Origin: Planktothricoides sp. SR001
GTDB taxonomy: Bacteria > Cyanobacteriota > Cyanobacteriia > Cyanobacteriales > Laspinemataceae
Reading direction: 5' to 3'
Length of the DNA: 64,000 nt
Assembly: GCF_001276715.1 (NCBI RefSeq)
Contig: NZ_LIUQ01000012.1
Coordinates: 1-64,000 of the forward strand
The position numbers were made by a program, and so were the translations under genes. The notes below the pieces were generated by a model, which ran no database searches, was not told the DNA's origin, and saw only the letters and a program-made list of their open reading frames with translations. Positions 8,021-17,760 of this stretch are shown here, in pieces; the first letter of the stretch is position 1, and each line of letters opens with the position of its first letter.

Positions 8021-11000
8021 CTAACTTTGGGAAGACTCGCGAATCAATCCTGCCGTTTGACTTCCGGGAATTTCCACAATAAACTCCGTGCCTTTTTCCG
8101 ATTCAGAAATACAACGCATAGTTCCGTGATGTCTTTCCACAATAATTTGATAGCTAATCGATAAACCCAGTCCAGTGCCTTTACCCACAGGCTTACTGGT
8201 ATAAAATGGATCAAAAATCTTGGAAATCGCATCCGGTTTAATGCCAATGCCATTATCTTGAATCCGAATTTGTACCCAATCATTCTCTAGGATATGAGTA
8301 GAAATCTTGAGGATACTAGGATTAATCAAAATTTCCGACTCAGTGCGAGTTTTATCCCGTTCTTCTAGGGCATCGATCGCATTTGCCAGTAAATTCATAA
8401 ATACCTGATTTAGCTGACCGGCATAACATTCAATCAGTGGCAGTTCACGATAATCTTTTACCACGTGAATTGCCGGATGTTCGCTCGTCTTCTTCAACCG
8501 AGACTGTAAAATCATCAAGGTACTTTCCAGATTTTCATGCAAATCAACCCGTTTCATATCTGACTCGTCTAAGCGGGAAAAAGTCCGCAAAGACTTGACA
8601 ATTTCGCGAATCCGTTCCGCCCCAACCTTCATAGAATCTAATAACTTAGGCAAATCAACCATCAAAAAATCTAAATCTAACTCTTCAATCGCTTCAGAGA
8701 TTTTTGGAGTTGGTTTAGAATAAGTATCCCGATAGAGTTGAACAATCTTCAGCAGGTCATTAGCATAATCCCGGGCATATTTCAGGTTGCCATAAATAAA
8801 ACCAATGGGGTTATTAATTTCATGGGCAACCCCGGCCACCATTTGTCCCAGGGAGGACATTTTTTCCGCCTGGATCAAATTGGCTTGGGTTTGCTTCAAT
8901 TCTCGTAAAGCTGTCTCTAACTCTTGGGATTTAGCATTAGCAATACGAGCGGACTCTACCGACTGACTATAAAGTTCCGCTTGGTTAATAGCGATCGCCA
9001 CTTGAGAGCAAATTGATTGCAGCATTTCCACATCTTCCTGCTGCCAATGTTCTGAACCATGAGAATGACCGCAACCGATCACGCCAATTTTGCCCGATCG
9101 GGTTTCAAAAGGCAAGGCTAACAAAGCACGATACCCCAGACTAGAGATTTGCTCATTGCCCGAAATCATTAAATTACTGATATCATCCACACGGAAAATC
9201 TGTAAATTTAAAATCTGCTTGGTCAAAGGATGGCTGGGTAAAAACTCCGTTGTATTAATTAGATTTGGTAAACTCGTATTCTTCACCTCACTGACCAAAT
9301 CCCAAGTCACTTCTTTTTGATTGGGGACTAGCCACATAAAAAAGCAATGGTCTATCTGTAAAAAGCCACTAATCTGCTGAATAACCGTTTCCACAATACT
9401 TTGAATATCCAACGAGTGACGAATCAGATTCCCAATCCGATTTTGCAGGGCTTCTCGTGCGGCCAATTCCCGGAATTTTTGCTCAGATTTCTGCAAGGCT
9501 TGGACAAACTCTTTATATTGGGTAATATCCCGACTGACCGTAGCAAACCCAATAGATTTATTCGTTTGTGGATCCTTAACTAAAAATACATTATATTCCA
9601 CGGGAATGGGTTGCCCAGTCTTAAAGTTTTTCAGGCGAAATTCTCCTTGCCAAGACCCGGTTTCTAGCACAGCAGGCAGAATATCTGACAACACCACGGG
9701 TAAATCTTCCGCCATGAAAAATTTAAACATATTCAATTTTTCCACCGATTCATTGGCGGTGATCTCTACCATTTTTCTGCCCGCTGGATTCAGGAAAAAT
9801 GGTTTGCCTTCCGAAGACGCCAAAGCAATAAAATCGCTGCTATTCTCAATAATTGTCACCAATTTTTGTTGTTCAATTTCGGCTTTTTTCCGTTCCGTGA
9901 TATCAATCGTAGTACCAATAATTCGATAAATCAGATTGTGTTCGTTTCGCAACGGAGTTAGGGTAGTCATTGACCAACTTTCTACACCTTTAAAGACCTG
10001 ATATTCTTCATAAATCCTTGAGGTGGCCGATTGTAAACACTTGGTATAATGATCCCGGACAAACTGAGCCGTATTCGGGCCATAAACATCTTCAAAAGTT
10101 TTCCCAGCAATATCCGCCGAACTAATCCCCACCAGTCTTTCTGCGGCTGGATTTAAACCGATATAACGGAAATTACCTTTCGGGAAAACATCCACCACAA
10201 AAATTGCTTGTTCTACTCCGTTGTAAATACTGCGTAAAAATTGTTCTTGCTCTTGGAGAATTTTTTCAGATTCTTTTTGGTCTGTAATGTCTCGATTACT
10301 CGAACGTAAACCGCGCCAGCGCCCCTCAAAGTCGTGGACTGACTGGCTGAGTTGAGAAATCCAGCGAATTGAGCCACTTTTAGTAATAATCCGAAAGTCG
10401 ATCTTAGTGGTTAATTTGTCGGGATGAAACGATTGCGGTTGTAGAGATTTCTCGACCCGCTCCCGGTCATGGGGATGGACGATTTGAGTGAATAACTGAG
10501 GATCGACTAAGAAATCATCGGCTCGGTATCCAGTAATTCTTTCACAAGCCGGTGAAATATAGAGTAACTTACCATCAGCGTCAACCCAATACTCCCAATC
10601 ATAAGTAAAATCTACTATCGTTTTGTAATGTTTCTCGCTTTCGCGCAGGGATTCGATATCTTGGTGACGAGTGGTAATGTCATCAATTACGGCAATTAAA
10701 TATTGGGGTTTACCGCATGAGGTTTGGACTAAGGACACGATCGCATTCATCCACACCCAGTGGCCATTTTTATGTTGGAATCGCACATCCTGAGTCGCGA
10801 TCGCAATTTCTCCGGCTAGTAATTGGCGTCGGTACTTGGCACTCAGGGGGGCATCATCTGGATGGATCATCTCTTGATAGCGCAACTTAAGCAGTTCCGA
10901 TGAACTGTACCCCAACAAACAGCACAACCGAGGATTTACATTCAGCCAGGTGCCATCAAATTTCATATGGGCAATTCCCACCCCAGCTTGCTCAAAAGTT

Positions 11001-12409
11001 GCCCGAAATGTTTCGGATTCTATGGTTAGGTGCTTGACCGTTTCACGCAACTTACTTTCTTGTTGCAGGCGATCGGTCACTTCGTGAAAAGAAATTAAAG
11101 CCACGGAATTGTTAATTTTTTGTGGCTCGACTTGTGGCTCGACTTGTGGCTCGACTTGTGGCTCAACTTGTGGCTCGACTTGTGAATCGATTTGTAAATC
11201 CACCAATGGTTGAGCATTGACAGAAATCCAACTCAAAGTCCCATCAGCTTTATGAATTCCCTGAAGATTACCTTTAACCGATTTACTCCCTAGCCCTCTT
11301 TCAGATTTGAGGTGATGATTTCTGCCTTTTGCATTGCCGAAAAATTCCCGGCTATTGTTTGCTGGGATAGGTACAAAAAATCCAGGATTACCAATAATTT
11401 GGGCGGAGGTTAAACCCAGGATATTCTCAGCGGTTTGGTTGCAATCACGAATTTGACCGTTGGCATCTTGGATCAAGAGTCCTTGCGGGATAGCGTTAAA
11501 CACTGAACGATAAATCGCTTCACTTTCTTTTAAACCCCTGATCAGTTCGTCCGTTGACCTGTTCGCGGGCAAGTTTTCCAGCGAATTTTCGGAAAGTTGC
11601 CAGTCACCAATGCCGCCATTTCTAGGCTCTAGATCGGCAGGAAAATCAACAATTTCTAAGATAAATCCATACCAACTTATGTCCCCATTCTCTTTTGCTT
11701 GGGGTTCGGCCACCGCTGATAACCACTTGACGACCCCAGAGGGGGTAATTTGTTTCCATTGCCATTGCCATTGGGTGAGGTTTTTGGCACAATTGGCTAA
11801 AGAGTTTTGTAAATCATCCCTGGTCTCTGGATCGACAAATGCCCACATCATGGCTGGATTTTGTTGTATTTCTTCGGCGGTTAATTCATATATTCTTTCA
11901 CAACTGGGACTAATATAAGGAATTTCTTCACGACCATCCCTGTGGCAAATATATTGATAGATAACTCTCGGTAATTTTTGAGCAATTTTTGGCTGATTTG
12001 TTTCTGTAATATCTCGGATAATTCCATCAATGCGAATCAGTTCGCCCGTTCCATCGGTGACAGGAGAAATTTTTTCTTTGATCGGACGAATTGTTCCGTC
12101 AGGTTGAATAATTTCATATTGGTTTTCTAGCTGTTCATTTTCTAACAATTCCGCTAGGGATAAGCGTTGGCGATCGCCCTCGGTAGCCGCCTTAACTACT
12201 TCTAAGCGTAACTCTGGACAAGCGTAAAATTCCTCTTTTGGCCGACCGTAAATTTTTTCTGCCCCGTGGTTTAAATAAAGGAATTGCTCGGTTTTGGCAT
12301 CCACAGACCAAGCTCCTTCTTCAATTTCATCTAGCAGACTACTCAGCCATGACTCTTGTTGGTTCATGGGATTGGTACTCGAATATGGTTTGACATCTAG
12401 AATGAACAT
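8021..12409 (-). CDS. Multi-PAS/GAF sensor histidine kinase
   Basis: A 1462-residue soluble kinase. No membrane segment is visible. It carries about six to seven PAS/PAC modules from residue ~15 to ~930 (for example HKNGHWVWM, IIGTTIDITER and FATVSRDITQ ends), then a GAF domain (~1000-1160) and an HWE-unlike HisKA core. The H-box is MSSLGQMVAGVAHEINNPIGFI, the N-box NQVFMNLLANAIDA, followed by DNGIGI and GKGTGLGLSISY. No receiver follows, so its partner regulator is unlinked. A five-fold VEPQ repeat interrupts a PAS linker near residue 420. An alternative start is Met15 (MNQQESW); neither start has a clear ribosome site. Confidence 0.93.
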   Translation of the reverse strand: MFILDVKPYSSTNPMNQQESWLSSLLDEIEEGAWSVDAKTEQFLYLNHGAEKIYGRPKEEFYACPELRLEVVKAATEGDRQRLSLAELLENEQLENQYEIIQPDGTIRPIKEKISPVTDGTGELIRIDGIIRDITETNQPKIAQKLPRVIYQYICHRDGREEIPYISPSCERIYELTAEEIQQNPAMMWAFVDPETRDDLQNSLANCAKNLTQWQWQWKQITPSGVVKWLSAVAEPQAKENGDISWYGFILEIVDFPADLEPRNGGIGDWQLSENSLENLPANRSTDELIRGLKESEAIYRSVFNAIPQGLLIQDANGQIRDCNQTAENILGLTSAQIIGNPGFFVPIPANNSREFFGNAKGRNHHLKSERGLGSKSVKGNLQGIHKADGTLSWISVNAQPLVDLQIDSQVEPQVEPQVEPQVEPQVEPQKINNSVALISFHEVTDRLQQESKLRETVKHLTIESETFRATFEQAGVGIAHMKFDGTWLNVNPRLCCLLGYSSSELLKLRYQEMIHPDDAPLSAKYRRQLLAGEIAIATQDVRFQHKNGHWVWMNAIVSLVQTSCGKPQYLIAVIDDITTRHQDIESLRESEKHYKTIVDFTYDWEYWVDADGKLLYISPACERITGYRADDFLVDPQLFTQIVHPHDRERVEKSLQPQSFHPDKLTTKIDFRIITKSGSIRWISQLSQSVHDFEGRWRGLRSSNRDITDQKESEKILQEQEQFLRSIYNGVEQAIFVVDVFPKGNFRYIGLNPAAERLVGISSADIAGKTFEDVYGPNTAQFVRDHYTKCLQSATSRIYEEYQVFKGVESWSMTTLTPLRNEHNLIYRIIGTTIDITERKKAEIEQQKLVTIIENSSDFIALASSEGKPFFLNPAGRKMVEITANESVEKLNMFKFFMAEDLPVVLSDILPAVLETGSWQGEFRLKNFKTGQPIPVEYNVFLVKDPQTNKSIGFATVSRDITQYKEFVQALQKSEQKFRELAAREALQNRIGNLIRHSLDIQSIVETVIQQISGFLQIDHCFFMWLVPNQKEVTWDLVSEVKNTSLPNLINTTEFLPSHPLTKQILNLQIFRVDDISNLMISGNEQISSLGYRALLALPFETRSGKIGVIGCGHSHGSEHWQQEDVEMLQSICSQVAIAINQAELYSQSVESARIANAKSQELETALRELKQTQANLIQAEKMSSLGQMVAGVAHEINNPIGFIYGNLKYARDYANDLLKIVQLYRDTYSKPTPKISEAIEELDLDFLMVDLPKLLDSMKVGAERIREIVKSLRTFSRLDESDMKRVDLHENLESTLMILQSRLKKTSEHPAIHVVKDYRELPLIECYAGQLNQVFMNLLANAIDALEERDKTRTESEILINPSILKISTHILENDWVQIRIQDNGIGIKPDAISKIFDPFYTSKPVGKGTGLGLSISYQIIVERHHGTMRCISESEKGTEFIVEIPGSQTAGLIRESSQS
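11120..11184. repeat. 12-bp coding minisatellite (VEPQ x5)
   Basis: Five near-identical copies of CTTGTGGCTCGA lie inside the kinase gene and encode VEPQ repeats. The copies are almost identical at DNA level, which points to recent expansion and possible length variation between strains. Confidence 0.9.
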
Positions 12410-13000
12410 TTTCGTAGATAAACATTCATTTGTATTCTATATCACTATTTTCTCTGAAAATACTTGCTTAAAACCAACGGGATTGAAAATTTATAAAAAC
12501 TTTATAAAGTTTTGCGAAAATTCTGGCGTTACTTAGAAAAAAATTAACTTTTTTACTGCTAGATATTTTGCCGCTATTTTTTAGGTGCAAAAACCGGAAG
12601 TATTTACTTGATAAAAATAAGCCAACTCTTGATTAACTTTAATATCTGGTTAATACCGTGCAAATTTTTCGTAAAAAAGCTGAATTTCTGCCAAATTTTG
12701 ACCGTGGAGATCGCCGATCGCCGTGGATCGGTGACAATTGCTCCGTATAAATCCTGAGATATTGAGATACTAAGATACTGAGATACTAAGATACTGAGAT
12801 ACTAAGATACTAAGATACTGAGATACTGACCCTGAATCACAGACCGAAAGGATTGACAACATGACAATCGGCGGCGCCCACCACGGGGGGCTGGTGAGCC
12901 AAAGCCCACCTAGTCATCCAGATCATCCAGATCATCCAGATCATCCAGATCATCCGCGATCGCCCCTGAATCAACCATCTCCGACATAGCGGAGCATAAT
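12410..13000. other. Gap with two tandem repeat tracts
   Basis: An AT-rich leader (12410-12750) precedes two tracts: eight-base units ACTGAGAT/ACTAAGAT at 12755-12828 and nine-base units CATCCAGAT at 12915-12956. A CCGGCGCCCACCACGGGGGGCTGGTG-like GC patch sits between them. No gene is visible. Confidence 0.7.
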
Positions 13001-13606
13001 TCATCCAGGCATTACCGTGAGGACTTCCGAGGCAAAACTAGCGACCCGGACAAATTGAAATGGTCCAGCGATCGCCCCCCAAACTTGCCGATCGGTTTCT
13101 AAATCCATACCGCGATCGTGGCTAATAAATTTTTCGGCATCAATTTCAAACTCACCATCAAAATAAGTGGTTTGGTTTTTCCGCACCACAATGCAGCCTT
13201 TACCCGGTTCCACCCGACCTTTGAAACTATGATGGTCAGTCCAATGGGTAATGTAGCTACATCCCGACATCTTGGTCAGGCGGTCTTTGGTGAGATTTTT
13301 TAAGCGTTCTGGTTGCCGAGAAGCCCCATAAAATTCTTCCACTTCAGCCACTTCATAGTTCTCAACCACAATATGATCCGTAGCGGGGACTAATTTCAAG
13401 ACCCGCACGCGATAAGGCTGATTAAGCATAAAATCATAAGCTTGCTCCAAATATAAACTCATGCCATCGAGCAATTCCCAAGGCAGGGGACGCATACAAA
13501 CTCGGATATGGGCAAAAAAGGGAGGGTTTTCTAAGGCTTGCGCTTGGTTACTGAAGTCAGAAGCCATCCATTGAGCTAAGGTCTTGATATCTGTGGAGTG
13601 GGTCAT
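13001..13606 (-). CDS. cpcT: Phycocyanobilin lyase CpcT (CpeT/CpcT family)
   Basis: A 201-residue CpeT/CpcT-family bilin lyase. In characterised cyanobacteria CpcT attaches phycocyanobilin to Cys153 of the phycocyanin beta subunit. Family features visible are the N-terminal LAQWMASDFSNQAQALENPPFFAHI helix-strand, the QAYDFMLNQPYRVRVL strand, the MSGCSYITHW segment and the GKGCIVVRKNQTTYFDGEFEI hairpin. It is divergent from cpcB across an 870-bp gap, and CpcB here has the target Cys153, so the context supports CpcT over the phycoerythrin-specific CpeT. Confidence 0.88.
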   Translation of the reverse strand: MTHSTDIKTLAQWMASDFSNQAQALENPPFFAHIRVCMRPLPWELLDGMSLYLEQAYDFMLNQPYRVRVLKLVPATDHIVVENYEVAEVEEFYGASRQPERLKNLTKDRLTKMSGCSYITHWTDHHSFKGRVEPGKGCIVVRKNQTTYFDGEFEIDAEKFISHDRGMDLETDRQVWGAIAGPFQFVRVASFASEVLTVMPG

Positions 13607-14474
13607 CTTGAGTTGAAACTCTCATCACTAAAAAAATCAATGGTTATTTATCTCAAGTAAGTAACTGGTGATTACTGATTTACTTTCAGAATAATGACCA
13701 TCTCCTTCTAATTACCAGAAATTATGGCTATATTTCTCGACTAACCGGGGGAAAATCTGCGAATGGTGCGATCGCTCCCTCGTGAGATATCAGCCTTTAG
13801 CCTTCAGCCTTCAGCCTTCAGCCTTGACCCAAAAGCTAGATAATGATTTTCCCCACAGGACTGACCATTGATCCGGGTGCTGCCACGTCACATCAAATCC
13901 ATCGGCGTTACATCGGCATTACCAAAGGGGGATGGAACCCCTGAAGGAACCCCTGAAGTCTTCGGCGACCAAATAGTTAAGAATTGTTACATATACTGCC
14001 TAGATTGGGACATCATTTGATGTGCGTCAGCCGCCTTAAATCAATCATTAGATCGACAGCACAGCCAGTAATTATACGGATGCAATCCCCAGTTCAATAA
14101 AAAAGGGGCGGGCAAAAAAATAAGTATTTCCACTCAATTTAACGGGAAATAAAAAATTGTTACAAAACTTAAGAATCAAAGGGGCAATCCCATTGTATAA
14201 AAGATACCTGTAGGGGCTCACAGGCAAAAAAACTTAACCAAAACACTGATTTATCAGTTTTCAAAATTCTCATGTAGATGTAAAATTTTCTAAGATTTCT
14301 GAACTAAGCCTTCTAAATCATCCCTAGTTATGAAATAGATGGCTTGCTCGGAAACCTTAAACCAGTGTTGGATGTCTGTGACCAATCCCTCTTAGCTGTT
14401 TCCAGCGGCTAAAACTGGTTCAACCAAACTTCCTTTCATCCTAAGTCAACCTTATTAAATAGGAGCTTTCCTCA
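13607..14474 (+). promoter_or_regulatory. Divergent cpcT/cpcB control region
   Basis: About 870 nt of non-coding DNA. It contains a CAGCCTT heptamer array (13791-13826), many A/T runs and a possible -10 (TGTATAAA, 14194-14201), which would give a ~270 nt leader for cpcB. Long leaders are usual for phycocyanin operons. The cpcB ribosome site AGGAGC (14461-14466) is clear. No -35 could be assigned with confidence. Confidence 0.45.
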
Positions 14475-14993
14475 ATGCTAGACGCATTCGCAAGAGTGGT
14501 TTCCCAAGCTGATGCTCGCGGTGAATTCCTGAGCACCGCTCAATTAGATGCTCTGTCTGCTATGGTTTCCAACGCCAACAAGCGTCTGGATACCGTCAAC
14601 CGGATCACCAGCAATGCTTCCACCATCGTCGCTGCCGCTGCCCGCGCTCTGTTCGCCGAGCAACCCCAACTGATCGCTCCCGGTGGAAACGCCTACACCA
14701 GCCGTCGTATGGCTGCTTGCTTGCGCGATATGGAAATCATCTTGCGTTACGTCACCTACGCCACCATTGCTGGTGACGCCAGTGTGCTCGATGACCGCTG
14801 CTTGAATGGTCTGCGTGAAACCTACCAAGCTTTAGGTGTACCTGGAGCTTCTGTGGCTAACGGGGTCAGCAAAATGAAAGATGCCGCTATCAAGATCGCT
14901 AACGATCCTGCTGGTATCACTCCTGGCGATTGCAGCGCCCTGATGTCTGAAGTGGCTACCTACTTCGATCGCGCTGCTGCTGCTGTTGCTTAA
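14475..14993 (+). CDS. cpcB: Phycocyanin beta subunit
   Basis: A 172-residue phycobiliprotein of the globin-like fold. Two phycocyanobilins are expected, at Cys82 (AACLRDME) and Cys153 (GDCSAL). Asn72 in GGNAY is the position that is gamma-N-methylated in beta subunits. It pairs with the alpha subunit encoded 140 nt downstream to form the (alpha-beta) monomer of phycobilisome rods. Length and both Cys positions match phycocyanin, not phycoerythrocyanin or allophycocyanin. Codon use is strongly biased to C-ending codons, unlike its neighbours, as expected for a very highly expressed gene. Confidence 0.98.
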   Translation: MLDAFARVVSQADARGEFLSTAQLDALSAMVSNANKRLDTVNRITSNASTIVAAAARALFAEQPQLIAPGGNAYTSRRMAACLRDMEIILRYVTYATIAGDASVLDDRCLNGLRETYQALGVPGASVANGVSKMKDAAIKIANDPAGITPGDCSALMSEVATYFDRAAAAVA

Positions 14994-15133
14994 TCGACCG
15001 GATTTTACCAAAATCCCGCGCCGCTTTAGCAAATGAAATCAGCGAAAGATTTCAAACAATTATTAGCCGATTGATTTAATTCAAGGCTAGTCAAAATTCA
15101 GCAAATCATAATCACAAGGAGATAGTTCTCAAG

Positions 15134-15622
15134 ATGAAGACCCCAATCACAGAAGCAATTTCTGCCGCAGATTCTCAAGGCCGTTTTCTGAGCAACACTG
15201 AACTGCAAGCCGTTGACGGTCGCTTCAAGCGTGCCGCTGCCAGCATGGAAGCTGCTCGCGCTCTGACCAACAATGCTCAAAACCTGATCAATGGCGCAGC
15301 TCAAGCGGTGTACAACAAGTTCCCCTACACCACCTCCATGCAAGGTGCCAACTACGCTTCCACCGAAACCGGCAAGTCCAAGTGCGCTCGTGACATCGGT
15401 TACTACCTGCGGATGGTGACTTACTGCTTGATTTGCGGTGGCACCGGCCCAATGGATGACTACCTGTTGGCTGGTATTGATGAAATCAACACCACCTTTG
15501 AACTGTCTCCTAGCTGGTACGTTGAAGCTCTCAAGTACATCAAAGGCAATCATGGTCTGAGCGGTCAAGCTGCGGTTGAAGCCAACGCTTACCTCGACTA
15601 CGCCATCAACGCTCTGAGCTAG
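15134..15622 (+). CDS. cpcA: Phycocyanin alpha subunit
   Basis: A 162-residue alpha subunit with the single bilin-binding Cys84 in [13 protein letters not shown]. The N-terminus MKTPITEAI is diagnostic of phycocyanin alpha. The ribosome site AAGGAG lies 13 nt before the ATG. It is the acceptor for the CpcE/CpcF lyase encoded just downstream. A large hairpin follows the gene, so cpcBA probably forms a discrete abundant transcript with reduced read-through to cpcE. Confidence 0.98.
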   Translation: MKTPITEAISAADSQGRFLSNTELQAVDGRFKRAAASMEAARALTNNAQNLINGAAQAVYNKFPYTTSMQGANYASTETGKSKCARDIGYYLRMVTYCLICGGTGPMDDYLLAGIDEINTTFELSPSWYVEALKYIKGNHGLSGQAAVEANAYLDYAINALS

Positions 15623-15694
15623 GATCGCAATGGCAAATAGAAGGCAAGAGATTAAAGGGTGTTACATCTTTTAACTTTTGACTTTTAGATGAAA

Positions 15695-15765
15695 ATGGCT
15701 CGGAAAGGTATGCGGGTACTAGCAATACGCTAGTGTTTGTTTACTTTTCCGAGCCATATTTTATT
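15695..15765 (+). terminator. Nested-stem terminator after cpcA
   Basis: ATGGCTCGGAAA (15695-15706) pairs perfectly with TTTCCGAGCCAT (15746-15757), followed by ATTTTATT. Inside the loop ACTAGC (15718-15723) pairs with GCTAGT (15729-15734). The structure would end or attenuate the cpcBA message before the lyase genes. Confidence 0.85.
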
Positions 15766-15819
15766 GCGTAAAAGCATTGAGTATTTATCTTGTAGGGTGG
15801 GCAAAAGTCCAGCATCATA

Positions 15820-15918
15820 TATAGCGGTTATTGTCCGAATTACAGAGGTTTTCTGGATTCCCGCCTTTGCGGGAATGACAAATTTTTTTTGGACTTCATA
15901 ACTATGACAATCGCTATA
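15820..15918. repeat. MITE-like element, copy A (left of cpcE)
   Basis: A ~99 bp unit starting TATAGCGGTTAT and ending CAATCGCTATA, with an internal hairpin around CATTCCCGC/GCGGGAATG and a TTCTGGATTCCCGC core. A second copy lies at 17605-17703 in the opposite orientation. The imperfect terminal inverted repeats suggest a non-autonomous element. Confidence 0.75.
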
Positions 15919-16023
15919 TGGTATGGTGGGTCAAATTTTTTGCCCACCATACGAATGTTAGGGGCTGTTGGATGAATTTTTGTAAATGGTAAGCATTGTC
16001 ATTCAGCGTTTTTTTGATTAAAA

Positions 16024-16854
16024 ATGAACTTTACAGAAAATACTGAGCCAATTTCCGGGGAGTCTTTGACCCTGGAGCAGGCGATCGCGAATCTCCGCCA
16101 TGAGGATTTGAGTCTGCGTTATTATGCGGCTTGGTGGATTGGTCGATTTCGCGTCCGCGAACCGGAGGCGGTTCAAGCATTAATTGATTTGTTACAATTC
16201 GAGGGCGATCGCACCGATGAGGGGGGTTTTCCCTTGCAACGCAATGCGGCGCGGGCTTTGGGGAAACTGGGCGATTTGCAAGCGGTTCCTGGTTTGATTC
16301 AATGTTTAAGTTGCTCCGATTATTATGTGCGGGAAGCGGCAGCCCAAGCTTTAGAAATGTTGGGGGATGCGCGGGCGATCGCCCCTTTAATGAAATTACT
16401 GGCAGGGGGCGTGACAGCAGCGGTGCAGGTTCCCGGTAAACCCCATTTGATCCAACCTTATTCGGCGATTATTGAAGCGTTGGGGACTTTGAAGGCGACG
16501 GAGGCGATCGCGCTGATTCAGCCGTTTTTAGAGCATTCCGTGGAACGGGTGAAAAATTCCGCAGCGCGAGCGATGTTCCAACTGACGGGAGAAGGATATT
16601 ATGGCGATCTTTTGGCGCGGGGCTTAAATGCGGCAGATTTACAGTTGCGGCGATCGGCTTTGATGGATTTGGGGGCGATTGGTTATTTACCGGCAGCAGA
16701 GGCGATCGCGAATACTTTGGCGGAAAATAGCCTAAAGTTAATTGCTTTGAAAGGATTGTTAGAAAATCATTTACTACAGCCTGACCCGGATCAACCCCCC
16801 AGTCTTTCCCCGGAAACGATTCAGGTGATGAAGCTGATGGATAGTCTTTTGTAA
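16024..16854 (+). CDS. cpcE: Phycocyanin alpha lyase subunit CpcE
   Basis: A 276-residue HEAT/PBS-lyase repeat protein. With CpcF it forms the heterodimer that attaches phycocyanobilin to Cys84 of CpcA. The N-terminus LTLEQAIANLRHEDLSLRYY is typical of CpcE. HEAT units are visible at AVQALIDLL, AVPGLIQCL, AIAPLMKLL and AIALIQPFL. It follows cpcA by 401 nt, separated by a terminator and repeat copy A. cpcF starts 95 nt after its stop. Confidence 0.95.
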   Translation: MNFTENTEPISGESLTLEQAIANLRHEDLSLRYYAAWWIGRFRVREPEAVQALIDLLQFEGDRTDEGGFPLQRNAARALGKLGDLQAVPGLIQCLSCSDYYVREAAAQALEMLGDARAIAPLMKLLAGGVTAAVQVPGKPHLIQPYSAIIEALGTLKATEAIALIQPFLEHSVERVKNSAARAMFQLTGEGYYGDLLARGLNAADLQLRRSALMDLGAIGYLPAAEAIANTLAENSLKLIALKGLLENHLLQPDPDQPPSLSPETIQVMKLMDSLL

Positions 16855-16949
16855 CCGGAAGTCTTTGGGAAGCGATCGAGCAATTATTTACCAATATTTA
16901 CAAAGAGCGAGAATCTCGTCAATATATAATCGGCAATCTCAACAATCTA

Positions 16950-17609
16950 ATGAATATGACTGATGTTCAGGTTGAAGATCGGGTTCAAAAACTGATCGAA
17001 GCGGTGCAACAAGCAGATTCGGCCAATCGTTTAACCGATGCGGTGAGAGATTTAGCCGAAGTGGGGGCGATCGCGGCAATTCCCACTTTAATTGAAGCCC
17101 TGGGATATAACAACCCTGGTGCAGCGGTGGCCGCAGTGGATGGACTGGTGGCCATTGGTAAACCCGCCGTGGTTTCTATCCTAGAACAACTCGACGGTTA
17201 TAACTATGGGGCTAGAGCCTGGGCGCTGCGGGCATTAGCGGGGATTGGCGATCCCAGGGGGTTAAATTTCTTGCTGGAAACGGCGGAAAAAGACTTTGCC
17301 TTGAGTGTGCGTCGTGCAGCAGCTAGGGGTTTAGGGAATATCCACTGGGATGATATGGAACCAGATCGAGTCCCGGAAGCCCAACGCCGCGCCCATCAAT
17401 CCCTGGCGGCAGTGTGCCTGGATCCAGAATGGGTGGTGCGTTATGCCGGTGTGGTTGGCTTGCAAGGGTTGGGGGCGGCGCTTGTCAACAGTCAACCCGC
17501 AGAATTTGGGCAAATTCTAGAACGATTACAAGCGATCGCCAAAACCGATGGGGAATTGTCCGTGCGGGCTCGTGCTCAGTTGGCAGTTCAGGAATTGCCA
17601 GGGATATAG
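16950..17609 (+). CDS. cpcF: Phycocyanin alpha lyase subunit CpcF
   Basis: A 219-residue HEAT-repeat partner of CpcE. Repeats AIPTLIEALGYNNPGAAVAAVDGLVAIG and GDPRGLNFLLETAEKD are clear and the length matches CpcF. The stop codon TAG (17607-17609) lies inside the first bases of repeat copy B (TATAGC), so the insertion supplied the present C-terminus. The start ATG at 16950 may be replaced by the ATG two codons later (MTDVQVED). Confidence 0.93.
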   Translation: MNMTDVQVEDRVQKLIEAVQQADSANRLTDAVRDLAEVGAIAAIPTLIEALGYNNPGAAVAAVDGLVAIGKPAVVSILEQLDGYNYGARAWALRALAGIGDPRGLNFLLETAEKDFALSVRRAAARGLGNIHWDDMEPDRVPEAQRRAHQSLAAVCLDPEWVVRYAGVVGLQGLGAALVNSQPAEFGQILERLQAIAKTDGELSVRARAQLAVQELPGI

Positions 17610-17703
17610 CACTTGGCAGATTTATGAAGTACAAAACAACCCTGTCATTCCCGCGCGGGAATCCAGAAGACCTCTGTACTTAATCGGGATCATAACCGCT
17701 ATA
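17605..17703. repeat. MITE-like element, copy B (inverted, right of cpcF)
   Basis: In reverse complement this reads TATAGCGGTTATGATCCCG, then TACAGAGGTCTTCTGGATTCCCGC and GCGGGAATGACA, matching copy A at 15820-15918 nearly base for base over the core. The pair is inverted and brackets cpcE and cpcF. Confidence 0.75.
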
Positions 17704-17760
17704 TCTTAATCGGCGATCGCGCCTAAATTTTATCTAGCGAAGAATTTATCGGAGAAATTA

